DNA of 64,000 nt from Actinoplanes derwentensis (lineage in GTDB: Bacteria; Actinomycetota; Actinomycetes; Mycobacteriales; Micromonosporaceae). The stretch is from NCBI RefSeq assembly GCF_900104725.1, contig NZ_LT629758.1:868001-932000 (forward strand), read 5' to 3'. This document shows, piece by piece, positions 51,325 to 59,486 of this stretch (position 1 is the first letter of the stretch; each line of letters opens with the position of its first letter). The notes under the pieces were generated by a model. It had not been told where the DNA came from and did not search any database. It saw only the letters and a list, made by a program, of their open reading frames with translations. A program made the translations under genes and the position numbers.

Positions 51325-53418
51325 TCAGACCGACTGGACCGCCGGACGTGTGGCGGCCGGAACCTCCAGGTCGCCGAGCAGGACGGTCAGGCCGAGACTG
51401 CGGGTGAGTTGGAGCAGCGCCGAGGTGACGGCATCGTCGGTATCCGGCGGCGGGTCGAGGCGCAGGAAGTCGACGGGCAGCCGGGGGAGGGCGGTCAGGG
51501 CCGCGAACGACGTGCCGAAGTCCCGGACCGCGATCCGTGCTCCGATCGTACGCAAGCCGGTCAGTTGATCTTGTTGGGTGGCGACCGCGCCCTCCGGGAC
51601 CTCCAGCACCACGTCGTGCCCAGTCAGTTCGGTGCCGAAGCCGGGGCGGCGCAGCTGCTCGTCGATAACCCGGACCACGACGTATCCGCCACCCGGCGGG
51701 CCACCGGCGAGGACCAGCGACAGCAGCCGGTCCGCGAGCCGCCCGGCCGCGCCGATCCGGCCCGCGAGCGCCCGCAGCTCGTCCGCGGCGATCAACCCGC
51801 GGACCGGATGATCCCACTCCAGGTTTGCGTCCGCGCCGACGTTCTCCCCGGTCGAAGAGCGGATCGGCTGGTACGTCACGGCAAGGCGGCCGTCGTCCGG
51901 CGCGGACAGCAGCGCCCCGAGTTCACCCGCCAGATCGTCTTCGCCGGTGACCGCCGCTCCCAGTCCGGGATGCCACACCTGCCAGCCGGAACCGCGGCGC
52001 TTGACGTCGTACATCGCCACGTCCGCCCGGTGCAGCAGGGTGCCGGCGTTCGTCTCGCCCGGTTCGCTGACCGCGACCCCGATGCTGGCCGCCGCGTTCA
52101 TCGGCAGGTCGCCGACGACGAACGGCCCGGCGATGGCGGCGAGGATCCGGCGGGCCACCGCGGTCGCGTCCGGCTCACCGGACGCCGTCTGCACCACCAC
52201 CGCGAACTCGTCACCACCGAGCCGGCCCACCAGGTCGTCACCGCGCACCGACCGGGACATCGCACCGGCCACCGCGACCAGCAGACCGTCACCGACCTGA
52301 TGCCCGAGCCGGTCGTTGACGGCTTTGAACCCGTTCAGGTCGATGAGCAGCACCGCGATCGGCCGGCCGGTCCGCGCGGCCCGGCGCAGCGCGTCGTGCA
52401 GTTCGTCGTGCAGGCGGGCCCGGTTCGCCAGGCCGGTGAGCGGATCCGTCTCGGCGGCCTCGGTGCTCTCCCACTGGGCCAGCAGTTGCCGGGCAACCAC
52501 CAGGCCGGTCAGCCCCATGCCACCGAGGACCAGGCCGTACCAGGGGAAGGGGTTTCGCTCGTGCAGTGTCGCGGCGGCCATCAGCGCATAGCCGACACCG
52601 ATCCCGAGATAGGGCAACTTCCCCGCGACGGTACGCCGCCGCAGAGCCTCGGTGGCCACCGGCTGGTCCGCCTGCCGCCACAGTTCGATCATCGCGCCCG
52701 CGAACAGGAAGTGCGTGGTCAGCCAGCAGGCGAAGTCGAACGACGACCGGGGTACCACCGACATGTGCGCCTGTGCCCAGCCGAGATAGGCGTCTCCGGC
52801 CAGCAGCGCGGCGATCGCCCCGCCGATCATGGTCAGGGCGCGCCGGCTGACCCGGCCGGTGCCGCGCAGCAGTACCCGGGCGAGGGCGAACAGCACGAGC
52901 AGGTCCGCCACCGGATAGCAGGCCGCGGCGAGGATCAGCCCGGTGGACGCGGTGGCGCTGGTCAGGGCCGGGCCGATCGCCACGTACCAGAGGACCATCG
53001 CCGCGCCGAGAACCACCGTGCCCGCGTCCAGCAGAGTCTTCCAGCGCTCCCGTTTACCGGCCCGGTGCAACGGAACCAGCAGCAGCCCCGCGAAGATGAC
53101 CCCCATGGTGGCGAGGTGCATGACGTCGCCGGGCTGTGGAAACGCCGTCGTTCCGGTGGCGGTGAAGGTCAGCGAGATGGTCAGGGTGAGCACCGCCGCG
53201 GCGGTGAGCGTGACCACGGCCGGCCGCACCGACCGGGCCAGCCCCGGATGCCGGCAGGCCCGTACCCCGAAGAAGATCGCCACCAGGTCGTGGAAGAGCA
53301 TGGCCGGCCCGGCTACCATCTCGGCCGTGGCGACACCGGTGACCGCCACCGCCACGAGCCCGGCCATCGCCGCGGCGTAGACGGCGTACTGCACCGCGAG
53401 CCATTTGCCACCCGACAA
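51325..53418 (-). CDS. Membrane diguanylate cyclase with degenerate EAL domain
   Basis: 697 residues from a TTG at 53418 with GGGGAG upstream; a GTG at 53394 is the alternative. About nine or ten transmembrane segments fill residues 8-290 as a MASE-like sensor. The GGDEF domain (about 310-470) has an intact GRLGGDEFAVV and an upstream RxxD inhibitory site (RGDD). The C-terminal region aligns with an EAL domain, but the EAL signature reads DAN before LEWDHPVRGL, so phosphodiesterase activity is unlikely. Expected role: c-di-GMP synthesis in response to a membrane signal. It is downstream of the marR gene. Confidence 0.88.
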   Translation of the reverse strand: MSGGKWLAVQYAVYAAAMAGLVAVAVTGVATAEMVAGPAMLFHDLVAIFFGVRACRHPGLARSVRPAVVTLTAAAVLTLTISLTFTATGTTAFPQPGDVMHLATMGVIFAGLLLVPLHRAGKRERWKTLLDAGTVVLGAAMVLWYVAIGPALTSATASTGLILAAACYPVADLLVLFALARVLLRGTGRVSRRALTMIGGAIAALLAGDAYLGWAQAHMSVVPRSSFDFACWLTTHFLFAGAMIELWRQADQPVATEALRRRTVAGKLPYLGIGVGYALMAAATLHERNPFPWYGLVLGGMGLTGLVVARQLLAQWESTEAAETDPLTGLANRARLHDELHDALRRAARTGRPIAVLLIDLNGFKAVNDRLGHQVGDGLLVAVAGAMSRSVRGDDLVGRLGGDEFAVVVQTASGEPDATAVARRILAAIAGPFVVGDLPMNAAASIGVAVSEPGETNAGTLLHRADVAMYDVKRRGSGWQVWHPGLGAAVTGEDDLAGELGALLSAPDDGRLAVTYQPIRSSTGENVGADANLEWDHPVRGLIAADELRALAGRIGAAGRLADRLLSLVLAGGPPGGGYVVVRVIDEQLRRPGFGTELTGHDVVLEVPEGAVATQQDQLTGLRTIGARIAVRDFGTSFAALTALPRLPVDFLRLDPPPDTDDAVTSALLQLTRSLGLTVLLGDLEVPAATRPAVQSV

Positions 53419-53459
53419 GGATCTCCCCTTCCCTCCTTGTCCTTCGGCCGGTGGCGCCG

Positions 53460-53963
53460 TCAGCTTGAGGGGTTCGGGCTCCCGTTCAGGATGGGCAGGA
53501 GTTTGCCGGTGATGGCGCCCAGGCGGCGGACGTCGTCCTCGGTGAGGTGGTCGAAGACCAGGCGGCGGACCTCGGCGACATGGCCGGGTGCGGCCTCCTC
53601 GAGGACGGCGAGTCCGGCGTCGGTGAGGTACGCGATCTGGCCCCGTTTGTCGGTGCGGCAGGCGCGGCGGCCGACCCAGCCGCGTTGTTCCAGGGCGGAG
53701 ACCGCGTGCGAGAGCCGGGTGGTGGTGGTGCCGGCGCGGCGGGCCAGTTCGGTCATCCGGATGGCCCGGTCCGGCTGGCCGCTCAGAGCCGACAGGATGT
53801 GGTAGTGGGTGTGCGGGAGGCCGGCCTCCTCCCGCAACTGCCGGTCCAGCGCGGTGGGCGTCAGCATCAGGACCTGGGCGAGGTTCATCCAGGTGTCCAT
53901 CTCCGCGGCGCTGAGCCACTGCGGTTCGGTCTGCGGGGTGCTGGCGTGCGGTGCTGCGGTCAC
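53460..53963 (-). CDS. MarR family transcriptional regulator
   Basis: 167 residues. Winged-helix signatures are HYHILSALSGQPDRAIRMTELARRAGTTTTRLSHAVSALEQRGWVGRRACRTDKRGQIAYLTDAGLAVL, with the usual helical ends. It is the last gene of the run ribA - nitroreductase - deaminase - marR, so it probably regulates that run through the two inverted repeats before ribA. Confidence 0.93.
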   Translation of the reverse strand: MTAAPHASTPQTEPQWLSAAEMDTWMNLAQVLMLTPTALDRQLREEAGLPHTHYHILSALSGQPDRAIRMTELARRAGTTTTRLSHAVSALEQRGWVGRRACRTDKRGQIAYLTDAGLAVLEEAAPGHVAEVRRLVFDHLTEDDVRRLGAITGKLLPILNGSPNPSS

Positions 53964-53988
53964 GACGTCATCCTCGCTTGCCGATGTG

Positions 53989-54456
53989 TCAGACGCTGGT
54001 CGGGATCAGGACGTGCGCGTTGATGGACCGGACCTGGGCGGCCAGTTCGGGGATCTCGACGACCTCGACGCCGTTGCGGCGCAGCGTTCCCACGCCGTCG
54101 CAGTCGGCGAACAGCAGTGGCTCGCGCCAGGCCAGGACGACCCGGCGGATGCCGGCGTCCAGGACGAGTTGGGTGCACGTGGCCGGCCGGGACCGGCGTG
54201 TGGTGCACGGTTCCAGCGAGGTGTAGAGGGTGGCGCGGGACAGGTCGAGCCCGGGTGCATCGGCGAGTTTGGCCAGGGCGGCCTCCTCGGCGTGGTGGTG
54301 CGGATGCCCTTCGCCGGTGTAGCCGGTAGCCAGCACGACGCCGTCGTGATCGACGATCACGGCTCCGACGGCGTACCGGTCCGGCACCGGCGGGGCTTCC
54401 AGGGACTCCTGGATCGCCTCGGCGAGCCAGTCGTGGTCGTCATACGGGTTGCTCAT
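53989..54456 (-). CDS. RibD-type deaminase (single domain)
   Basis: 155 residues. The zinc/deaminase motif is H55-A-E57 with P83-C84 and Cys94 (HHAEEAAL, SLEPCTTRRSRPATC), which is the pyrimidine/riboflavin-specific cytidine-deaminase-like pattern of RibD. The reductase domain normally fused in RibD is missing. Next to a GTP cyclohydrolase II it could deaminate the pyrimidine product of that enzyme. Part of the MarR-controlled run. Confidence 0.88.
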   Translation of the reverse strand: MSNPYDDHDWLAEAIQESLEAPPVPDRYAVGAVIVDHDGVVLATGYTGEGHPHHHAEEAALAKLADAPGLDLSRATLYTSLEPCTTRRSRPATCTQLVLDAGIRRVVLAWREPLLFADCDGVGTLRRNGVEVVEIPELAAQVRSINAHVLIPTSV

Positions 54457-54557
54457 GCTGTGCCCTATCGGTTGAAGCCCGCAGCACCGGAGGTTCAGGC
54501 CTGGGCCACGGTGGTTTCGGCCTGGGCCAGGGAATCCTCGGCCCGGGCCGCGACGGC
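54457..54557. repeat. Intergenic direct repeats between nitroreductase and deaminase genes
   Basis: The units GGCCTGGGCCA and GGCCGCGACGG each recur within 100 bases. Read on the minus strand, the nitroreductase frame continues past its stop for about 20 Ala-rich codons to a second stop. The repeats look like partial duplication of a gene end. Confidence 0.45.
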
Positions 54558-55127
54558 TCAGGCCGCGACGGTGACGAGCAGGTCCGTGACCGGGAGCCGG
54601 TCACGCGGGGCCGTCTCACGGGCGGCGAACGGCTCGGCCAGTACGCCGAACTCGTCACGCCGCCCGACGGCGAGGACCACCAGCGGCGTCAGGCCGGGCT
54701 GGTCCAGCAGTGCGGTGATCCGTGCGGCGTCGAAACCGCCGAGCTGGTGCACGGCGATGCCGTCGTGCTGGGCCTGCACCGACAGGTGCGCGACCGCCTG
54801 GCCGGTGTCGTAGATCGCCCACGGGCGTCCGGTGCCGTCCGGTGCCGTCGTCTGCGCCGCCGCGATGATCAGGGCGGACGCGGCGTGCGCCCAGGTCTGG
54901 TTACCGGGGGCGAGGGCTTCGAGGACCCGGGCGTGGGCCTCGGTGCCACGCTCGGTGACGGCGAACCGCCACGGCTGGGTGTTGGAGGCGCTCGGCGCCC
55001 ACCGGGCGGCTTCCAGCAGCGTGGTCAGTTGCTCCGGGGTGAGCTGGTGGCCGTTGTCGAACGCGCGGGGGCTCCAGCGTTCGGTGAGCAGCGGGTGCAG
55101 GGGTGCGGTGGTGGTGGCGGTCTTCAT
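54558..55127 (-). CDS. Nitroreductase family protein
   Basis: 189 residues of the FMN-binding nitroreductase fold: RWSPRAFDNGHQLTPEQLTTLLEAARWAPSASNTQPWRF is the classic N-terminal FMN site, then AVAHLSVQAQHDGIAVHQLGGFD and LVVLAVGRRDEF. It should reduce nitro groups, quinones or a flavin-like intermediate with NAD(P)H. It lies between ribA and the deaminase gene, so a biosynthetic reduction step is possible. Confidence 0.9.
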   Translation of the reverse strand: MKTATTTAPLHPLLTERWSPRAFDNGHQLTPEQLTTLLEAARWAPSASNTQPWRFAVTERGTEAHARVLEALAPGNQTWAHAASALIIAAAQTTAPDGTGRPWAIYDTGQAVAHLSVQAQHDGIAVHQLGGFDAARITALLDQPGLTPLVVLAVGRRDEFGVLAEPFAARETAPRDRLPVTDLLVTVAA

Positions 55128-55154
55128 GGTGGTGCTCCAGTCTGGCTGAGGGGA

Positions 55155-55787
55155 TCAGGCCGCGGACGGCAGGTCGATGGTGTGCGCGGTGTGGTCGCGC
55201 TTGGTGGTGAGGTAACGGGCGTTGGCGGCGGACAGGTGCACGCCGGTCGGGACCTGGTCGATCACCCGGATGCCGAGCGCGTCGAGCTGCGCGGCCTTGT
55301 CGGGGTTGTTGCTGAGCAGCCGGATCCGGTCGGCGCCCAGCGTGGTGAGCATCTGCGCGGCGGCGGTGTAGTCGCGTTCGTCCTCGCCCCGGCCCAGCGC
55401 CAGGTTGGCCTGGTAGGTGTCGAGCCCGCTGTCCTGCAGCGCGTAGGCGTCGAGTTTGGCGTAGAGGCCGATCCCGCGACCCTCCTGGCGCAGGTAGAGC
55501 AGGAACCCACCGGCCTCGGTGATCCGCTCGGCGGCCTCTCGCAGCTGCGGGCCGCAGTCGCAGCGCTCGCTGCCGAAGACGTCCCCGGTCAGGCATTCGC
55601 TGTGCGGCCGGACCAGTGGCGACGTGGTGTTCTGCCAGTCACCGAGCCCGAGGGCGAGGTGTTCGCGGCCGTCGGCCAGGCCGGTGAAGGTGAACACGTC
55701 GGCCGTCGTCGAGTACCCGTCGGGGAACCGTAACGGCACTGTCACCCGCGTGCGCACCTGTGCTGTCACGCCGAGCATGGCAGTCAT
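55155..55787 (-). CDS. ribA: GTP cyclohydrolase II (single-domain RibA)
   Basis: 210 residues. It opens GTP to the diaminopyrimidine phosphate used for riboflavin and related compounds. Zinc ligands are C65, C76 and C78 in HSECLTGDVFGSERCDCG. YLRQEGRGIGLYAKL, DTYQANLALG...ERDY and LLSNNPDK are family marks. The DHBP synthase domain of housekeeping RibBA is absent. ATG at 55787 follows a G-rich ribosome binding site. First gene of the MarR-linked run. Confidence 0.93.
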   Translation of the reverse strand: MTAMLGVTAQVRTRVTVPLRFPDGYSTTADVFTFTGLADGREHLALGLGDWQNTTSPLVRPHSECLTGDVFGSERCDCGPQLREAAERITEAGGFLLYLRQEGRGIGLYAKLDAYALQDSGLDTYQANLALGRGEDERDYTAAAQMLTTLGADRIRLLSNNPDKAAQLDALGIRVIDQVPTGVHLSAANARYLTTKRDHTAHTIDLPSAA

Positions 55788-55804
55788 CCCGTACCCCCCA
55801 AGCT

Positions 55805-55825
55805 TTGTTGAACCTTCACCAACAA
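55805..55825. promoter_or_regulatory. Inverted repeat upstream of ribA (candidate MarR operator)
   Basis: TTGTTG-N9-CAACAA lies 18-38 bases upstream of the ribA start, in the likely promoter. Together with the second repeat at 55841-55854 it is the best candidate site for the MarR protein encoded in the same run. Confidence 0.6.
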
Positions 55826-55840
55826 GAGTCGACCTCAAAT

Positions 55841-55854
55841 GTTGAAGAATCAAC
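55841..55854. promoter_or_regulatory. Second inverted repeat upstream of ribA
   Basis: GTTGA-AGAA-TCAAC is a perfect 5-bp inverted repeat, resembling the half site GTTGAA found also at 55807-55812 (TGTTGAA). Both sites lie in the AT-richer promoter stretch between ribA and the kinase gene. Confidence 0.5.
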
Positions 55855-55911
55855 TAAACGGGGTGAGTCGAAGATCATGCCCCGCGCCCTTGCGCTCCGG
55901 GGCGAGGGGTT

Positions 55912-57525
55912 CTATCCGACCAGGGTGAACGAGGTGACCGCCTGGGCGCCGGTCGCCCTGGTCGTGGAGAAGCGGTTCTGATCGGCGTTCCAGTAGACGT
56001 AGCCGAAGCGGGCGCTGCTGAGCCAGTACGTCGGCAGGACACCGCTCTTCGCGCCGGTCGGGGTCAGGAAGAACAGGATCTGGTCGTTGTCGATCTCGAT
56101 GTCGAACGCCTTGTGCCCGCTCCGGTCGATGACATCTTTCTCGTCGATGTCGCACACCCCCCAGTACAGGGTGGTGCCGCCCTGTTCCCGGACGCCGAGA
56201 CAGTCCTTTCGGCTGCCCGGTGCGGTGAAGATCAGGAAGAGCTGACCGTAGGAGTACGAGAACTGCAGTGCGTGATCGATGACGAGCGGGGATCCGCCGG
56301 GGCCCAGAGTCACGGCTCTGTCGGAGGTGCTCTCCAGGTTCTTGCCCTGTTCGACGGCGTGCAGCCGGAAAGGCTGTTCGCCGTTCAGCACGGCGTTCTC
56401 GTACAGCCCCTTGTTCGGCAGCGGGTCGGGGGAGAAGAGCGGCACCGAGACCGATGACCTGGTCCCGGCGGTCCCGGTGTTCCGATCCGTCCGGGAGATC
56501 AGCTGGTAAGCGGTCGTCCCGAGCCCGGCGAGCGCCACCGCCACCGCCACCCCGATCGCCAGCGCCGGAGTGCGCCGCCGGACCGGTGATCGCGGCCGGG
56601 CCCGCCCGACCACCGGCGCGGAGACCGGGCGCGCCGGGACCGTTGCGCGCTGGGTGACCGGCGCCGGGACCTTGGTCAGGGCGTTCAGGATCTGCTGGGC
56701 GGTCGGGCGCCGCTCCGGATCCTTCTCCAGGGCGCGTTCGACGAGCGGCCGTAACGGCCCGTCCAGCCCGGCCAGGTCCGGTGCCTGCGTCAGGATCCGC
56801 ATGGCCGTGGCCGTCGGCGACTCACTCTCGAACGGGGTGTGGCCGGTGGCCGCGTAGGCGACCAGCACACCCCAGGCGAAGATGTCGGCCGCCGCCGTCA
56901 CGTCGGTGCCCCGCACCGACTCGAAGCGTTCCGGCGCCATGTAGGACACCGTGCCGACCATCTGATTGGTGCGGGTGTGCGCGCTGGTCAGATCGGTGTT
57001 CCGGGCGATCCCGAAGTCGATCACCTTGATGCCGCCGCTGGTCAGCAGCACGTTGCCGGGTTTGAGATCCCGGTGGATCACCCCGGCGCCGTGGATCGCC
57101 ACCAGCGCCGTCGCCGCGCCCACCCCGAGATTGAGCAGTGCGGACCCGCGCAACGGCCCGCGTTCCCGGACCACCTGACTCAGCGACGGGCCTTCGATGT
57201 ACTCGAAGACCAGGTACGGCGTGTGGTGTTCGGGGTCGGCGTCCAGCACCGCCGCCGTGCAGAACGACGGGACCTCGCGGGCGCGCCGGGCCTCGCTGCG
57301 GAACCGGGCCCGGTACTCCGGGTCGTTCGCGAACTCCGGCCGGATCACCTTGACCGCGACCTGCTGCCGGCTGCCGGGTTCCATGCCCAGGTAGACGGCA
57401 CCCATACCGCCCTGACTCAGTCGCGACAGGACGCGGTACCGGCCCAGGGCGACCGGGTCACCGGGCAGCAGCGGCATCGACACGAGGTTGGAAGATACAG
57501 GGTGATGATTTCTTCTGTCTGACAT
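55912..57525 (-). CDS. Transmembrane Ser/Thr protein kinase (PknB-like) with unique outer domain
   Basis: 537 residues. The kinase domain (about 28-288) is intact: GGMGAVYLG loop, Lys59, HRDLKPGN with Asp153, DFG at 170-172 and APE at 197-199. A Pro-rich basic linker leads to one transmembrane helix (about 320-343). The outer domain (about 345-537) is beta-rich with paired Cys (DCLGV, GVCDID) and no PASTA repeats; I do not recognise it. It is transcribed just after the VHL-domain protein gene, with a 36-base gap. An alternative start lies at 57477. Confidence 0.93.
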   Translation of the reverse strand: MSDRRNHHPVSSNLVSMPLLPGDPVALGRYRVLSRLSQGGMGAVYLGMEPGSRQQVAVKVIRPEFANDPEYRARFRSEARRAREVPSFCTAAVLDADPEHHTPYLVFEYIEGPSLSQVVRERGPLRGSALLNLGVGAATALVAIHGAGVIHRDLKPGNVLLTSGGIKVIDFGIARNTDLTSAHTRTNQMVGTVSYMAPERFESVRGTDVTAAADIFAWGVLVAYAATGHTPFESESPTATAMRILTQAPDLAGLDGPLRPLVERALEKDPERRPTAQQILNALTKVPAPVTQRATVPARPVSAPVVGRARPRSPVRRRTPALAIGVAVAVALAGLGTTAYQLISRTDRNTGTAGTRSSVSVPLFSPDPLPNKGLYENAVLNGEQPFRLHAVEQGKNLESTSDRAVTLGPGGSPLVIDHALQFSYSYGQLFLIFTAPGSRKDCLGVREQGGTTLYWGVCDIDEKDVIDRSGHKAFDIEIDNDQILFFLTPTGAKSGVLPTYWLSSARFGYVYWNADQNRFSTTRATGAQAVTSFTLVG

Positions 57526-57561
57526 CCAGTACGCCGATCACCGTGGTCCGCCGGATCCAGG

Positions 57562-58149
57562 TCAGCGCAGCAGGGCCCGGCCGGGTTGATCGGTCGCTTG
57601 GAACACCGCGATCACGGTCTCGTCCGGCCCGGACGCCACCCAGAAATGACCGGCGAAAGTCTTCTGCACATAGGTCTGTCCGGGTTCGACACTCGCGTAG
57701 GGCGACTGTTCGCCCTCGTCGTCGATCCAGGACAGGGTGACGGTCTCGTCGCCGTCGTTGACGAAACCGATCCGGGTGTCCGCGCCGTCCTCGACGCTGC
57801 GCAGCGACGAGCCCAGGTCGGCGGGCAGGGCCCGCAGGTCCGGCCAGGTGCCGACGTCGTCCGGATCCACCGAGGCGGACGGCGCGGGTGACGCCTCGGG
57901 CGCCGGTGACGCCGCCGCCGGGATCGCCGCGGCCGACGGGGTCGCCGCGCCGGACGGCCAGAGCTGGACGAGCAGCACCACCCCACCGATGCCGAGCACG
58001 GCCGCGAGCGCGATGACCACCAGGGCCAGCCGCCGGTTGCCGCCCTCCGGCGAGGGTTCCAGGTGCTCACCGGCCGGCAGGTGGCTGGTGTCCACTTCGA
58101 CCAGAGGAGGGTCGTACGGGTCCACCGGCGGCGTCAGGTCTTCTTCCAC
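57562..58149 (-). CDS. Membrane protein with an external VHL-like beta domain
   Basis: 195 residues. Acidic cytoplasmic part (1-37), one transmembrane helix (about 40-64), an Ala/Pro/Ser linker (about 66-100) and a C-terminal domain (116-184). That domain follows the von Hippel-Lindau beta-domain pattern: IGFVNDGDETVTLSWIDDEG, then VEPGQTYVQKTFAGHFWV and AVFQA. Bacterial VHL-box-like domains are known but not understood. It precedes the Ser/Thr kinase gene and may serve as its partner or substrate, which is inference. Confidence 0.75.
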   Translation of the reverse strand: MEEDLTPPVDPYDPPLVEVDTSHLPAGEHLEPSPEGGNRRLALVVIALAAVLGIGGVVLLVQLWPSGAATPSAAAIPAAASPAPEASPAPSASVDPDDVGTWPDLRALPADLGSSLRSVEDGADTRIGFVNDGDETVTLSWIDDEGEQSPYASVEPGQTYVQKTFAGHFWVASGPDETVIAVFQATDQPGRALLR

Positions 58150-58191
58150 CCGGCCAGGATATTGATCATGACGGGTGTCCCCGAGGGCGGG

Positions 58192-58437
58192 TCACCGGTT
58201 GACCCGGTCGATCACCTTCTCGACGAACAGCCACCCGCAGACGGCGGCGAGGGTCAGCGGGAGCATCACGTACCACTCGCCCAGCACGCCGAAGTCGTCC
58301 GTGCGGCCCATCGTGTGCAGCAGGCTGACCACGGCCAGCGGCAGACCGGCGATCACCACGAGCACGTAGCGCATCCACATGCGGGCGGTGCTGACCGGAG
58401 CCGTCTCGGCGGGGGTTTCGGCGTTCTCGATGTCCAT
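58192..58437 (-). CDS. Small two-helix membrane protein
   Basis: 81 residues with hydrophobic segments near 22-43 and 54-73 and an acidic N-terminus. No motif. It lies 42 bases upstream of the VHL-domain gene on the same strand and may be co-transcribed. The function is unknown. Confidence 0.6.
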   Translation of the reverse strand: MDIENAETPAETAPVSTARMWMRYVLVVIAGLPLAVVSLLHTMGRTDDFGVLGEWYVMLPLTLAAVCGWLFVEKVIDRVNR

Positions 58438-58508
58438 GGCGGAGACTCTGCCAGCCGGCAACCCGTCCGCGAATCGGACGCCGGCCGGATCCTGACCTAT
58501 ACCCGAGG

Positions 58509-59414
58509 TTATAGAGCGAGCCGCAGATGCCCGGCGAGCGAGTCCAGGAAGTCCCGCGCGTCGAACATCGCTCCCGCCGAAAGCACCCCTGAACTGCGGT
58601 TTCGTCCGTCGAGGAGCCGTTCGGCCGCTTCGACGGCCAGCGGCGCGCTGACCGCGTAGATGTCCCGGCCGCTCACCGAGATCCGCCGCCGGGTCCCGCC
58701 GGCCCGCACGACGACGTCCACAGTGAATGTCTCCGGCTCCCCGCGCGCGGCGTCCGAGGCCAGCTCGCGGGCCGCAGCAACGGACATGTAGGTGCGGATC
58801 TCGCCGACTTCGTGATGACTGGGCACGGTGACGACCTCGGCCATCGTGAACCCCGCCAGCACCGGACGCGGACCCGGCGGGAAGTCCCACTCCACCACCG
58901 GCAGATCCCGGTCGTCGCGGTAGTAGTCGAGACGCCCGCCGGTGAACCGGACCCGCCGGCCGCCCCGGCGCTCCCGGGACACCGCACCGGCCGTGCGGGT
59001 GCCGGGTGTGGGGGACCAGCCGCTCAGCCCGTACGCCACGTCGATCTCGTCCACCGGGGCTCCGCCGGTCACCGCCGAGACCAGCAGATCGGCCAGCCCA
59101 CCGAAGAACGCCATGGCCGGTACCACCGGAATCGGGGCTCCGGCGAACCTGGTGAACGTGTCGGTGATCGCCTCGATCTCGGCGGCCACGTCCACGTACG
59201 GGATCCCGGCCTCGATCGCTGCCGAGATCACCGGCCCGGCCGTCACCGCGAACGGCCCCGCACAGTTGATCACCGCCGCCGCGTCCCGCAGGTCCAGCGG
59301 ATCCGCCCGGCCGATCGGCTGCACCGCGAAACCCCGCCGGAGCAGCTCGTCCACGACGAAACGACCGGTGTGTCCCTGAGCGCCGACCACGGCGACGCGA
59401 TTACCCGTACCCAT
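58509..59414 (-). CDS. Saccharopine dehydrogenase-like NAD(P)-binding protein
   Basis: 301 residues. A Rossmann start VAVVGAQGHTGRFVVDELLRRG is followed by AAAVINCAGPFAVTAGPVISAAIEAGIPYVDVAAE, which is typical of the saccharopine-dehydrogenase-like/enoyl-reductase-like group. The substrate is unknown. It is divergent from the GlxA-type regulator, with an inverted repeat in the 71-base gap, so it is a likely target of it. Confidence 0.88.
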   Translation of the reverse strand: MGTGNRVAVVGAQGHTGRFVVDELLRRGFAVQPIGRADPLDLRDAAAVINCAGPFAVTAGPVISAAIEAGIPYVDVAAEIEAITDTFTRFAGAPIPVVPAMAFFGGLADLLVSAVTGGAPVDEIDVAYGLSGWSPTPGTRTAGAVSRERRGGRRVRFTGGRLDYYRDDRDLPVVEWDFPPGPRPVLAGFTMAEVVTVPSHHEVGEIRTYMSVAAARELASDAARGEPETFTVDVVVRAGGTRRRISVSGRDIYAVSAPLAVEAAERLLDGRNRSSGVLSAGAMFDARDFLDSLAGHLRLAL

Positions 59415-59451
59415 GGTGATGATCCTGACGGGGTTGACCGGCTCGGACGAG

Positions 59452-59486
59452 TGTCCGGAACGACAGCTCCCGTACAGTTTCGGACA
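59452..59486. promoter_or_regulatory. Candidate operator between divergent genes
   Basis: TGTCCGGAAC (59452-59461) is inverted as GTTTCGGACA (59477-59486) with one mismatch and a 15-base spacer. It fills the gap between the dehydrogenase-like and GlxA-type genes and touches the GlxA start, well placed for autoregulation. Confidence 0.6.

Noticed and set aside
51292..53805. An 837-codon plus-strand open frame
   Set aside because: Antisense to the GGDEF gene, which has a clear domain order; this frame is Arg/Gly/Gln-rich without any motif.
53418..53919. N-terminal extension of the GGDEF protein by 167 residues
   Set aside because: The extension is antisense-like Pro/Arg-rich sequence lying over the marR gene. 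Ribosome-site evidence favours TTG at 53418 or GTG at 53394.
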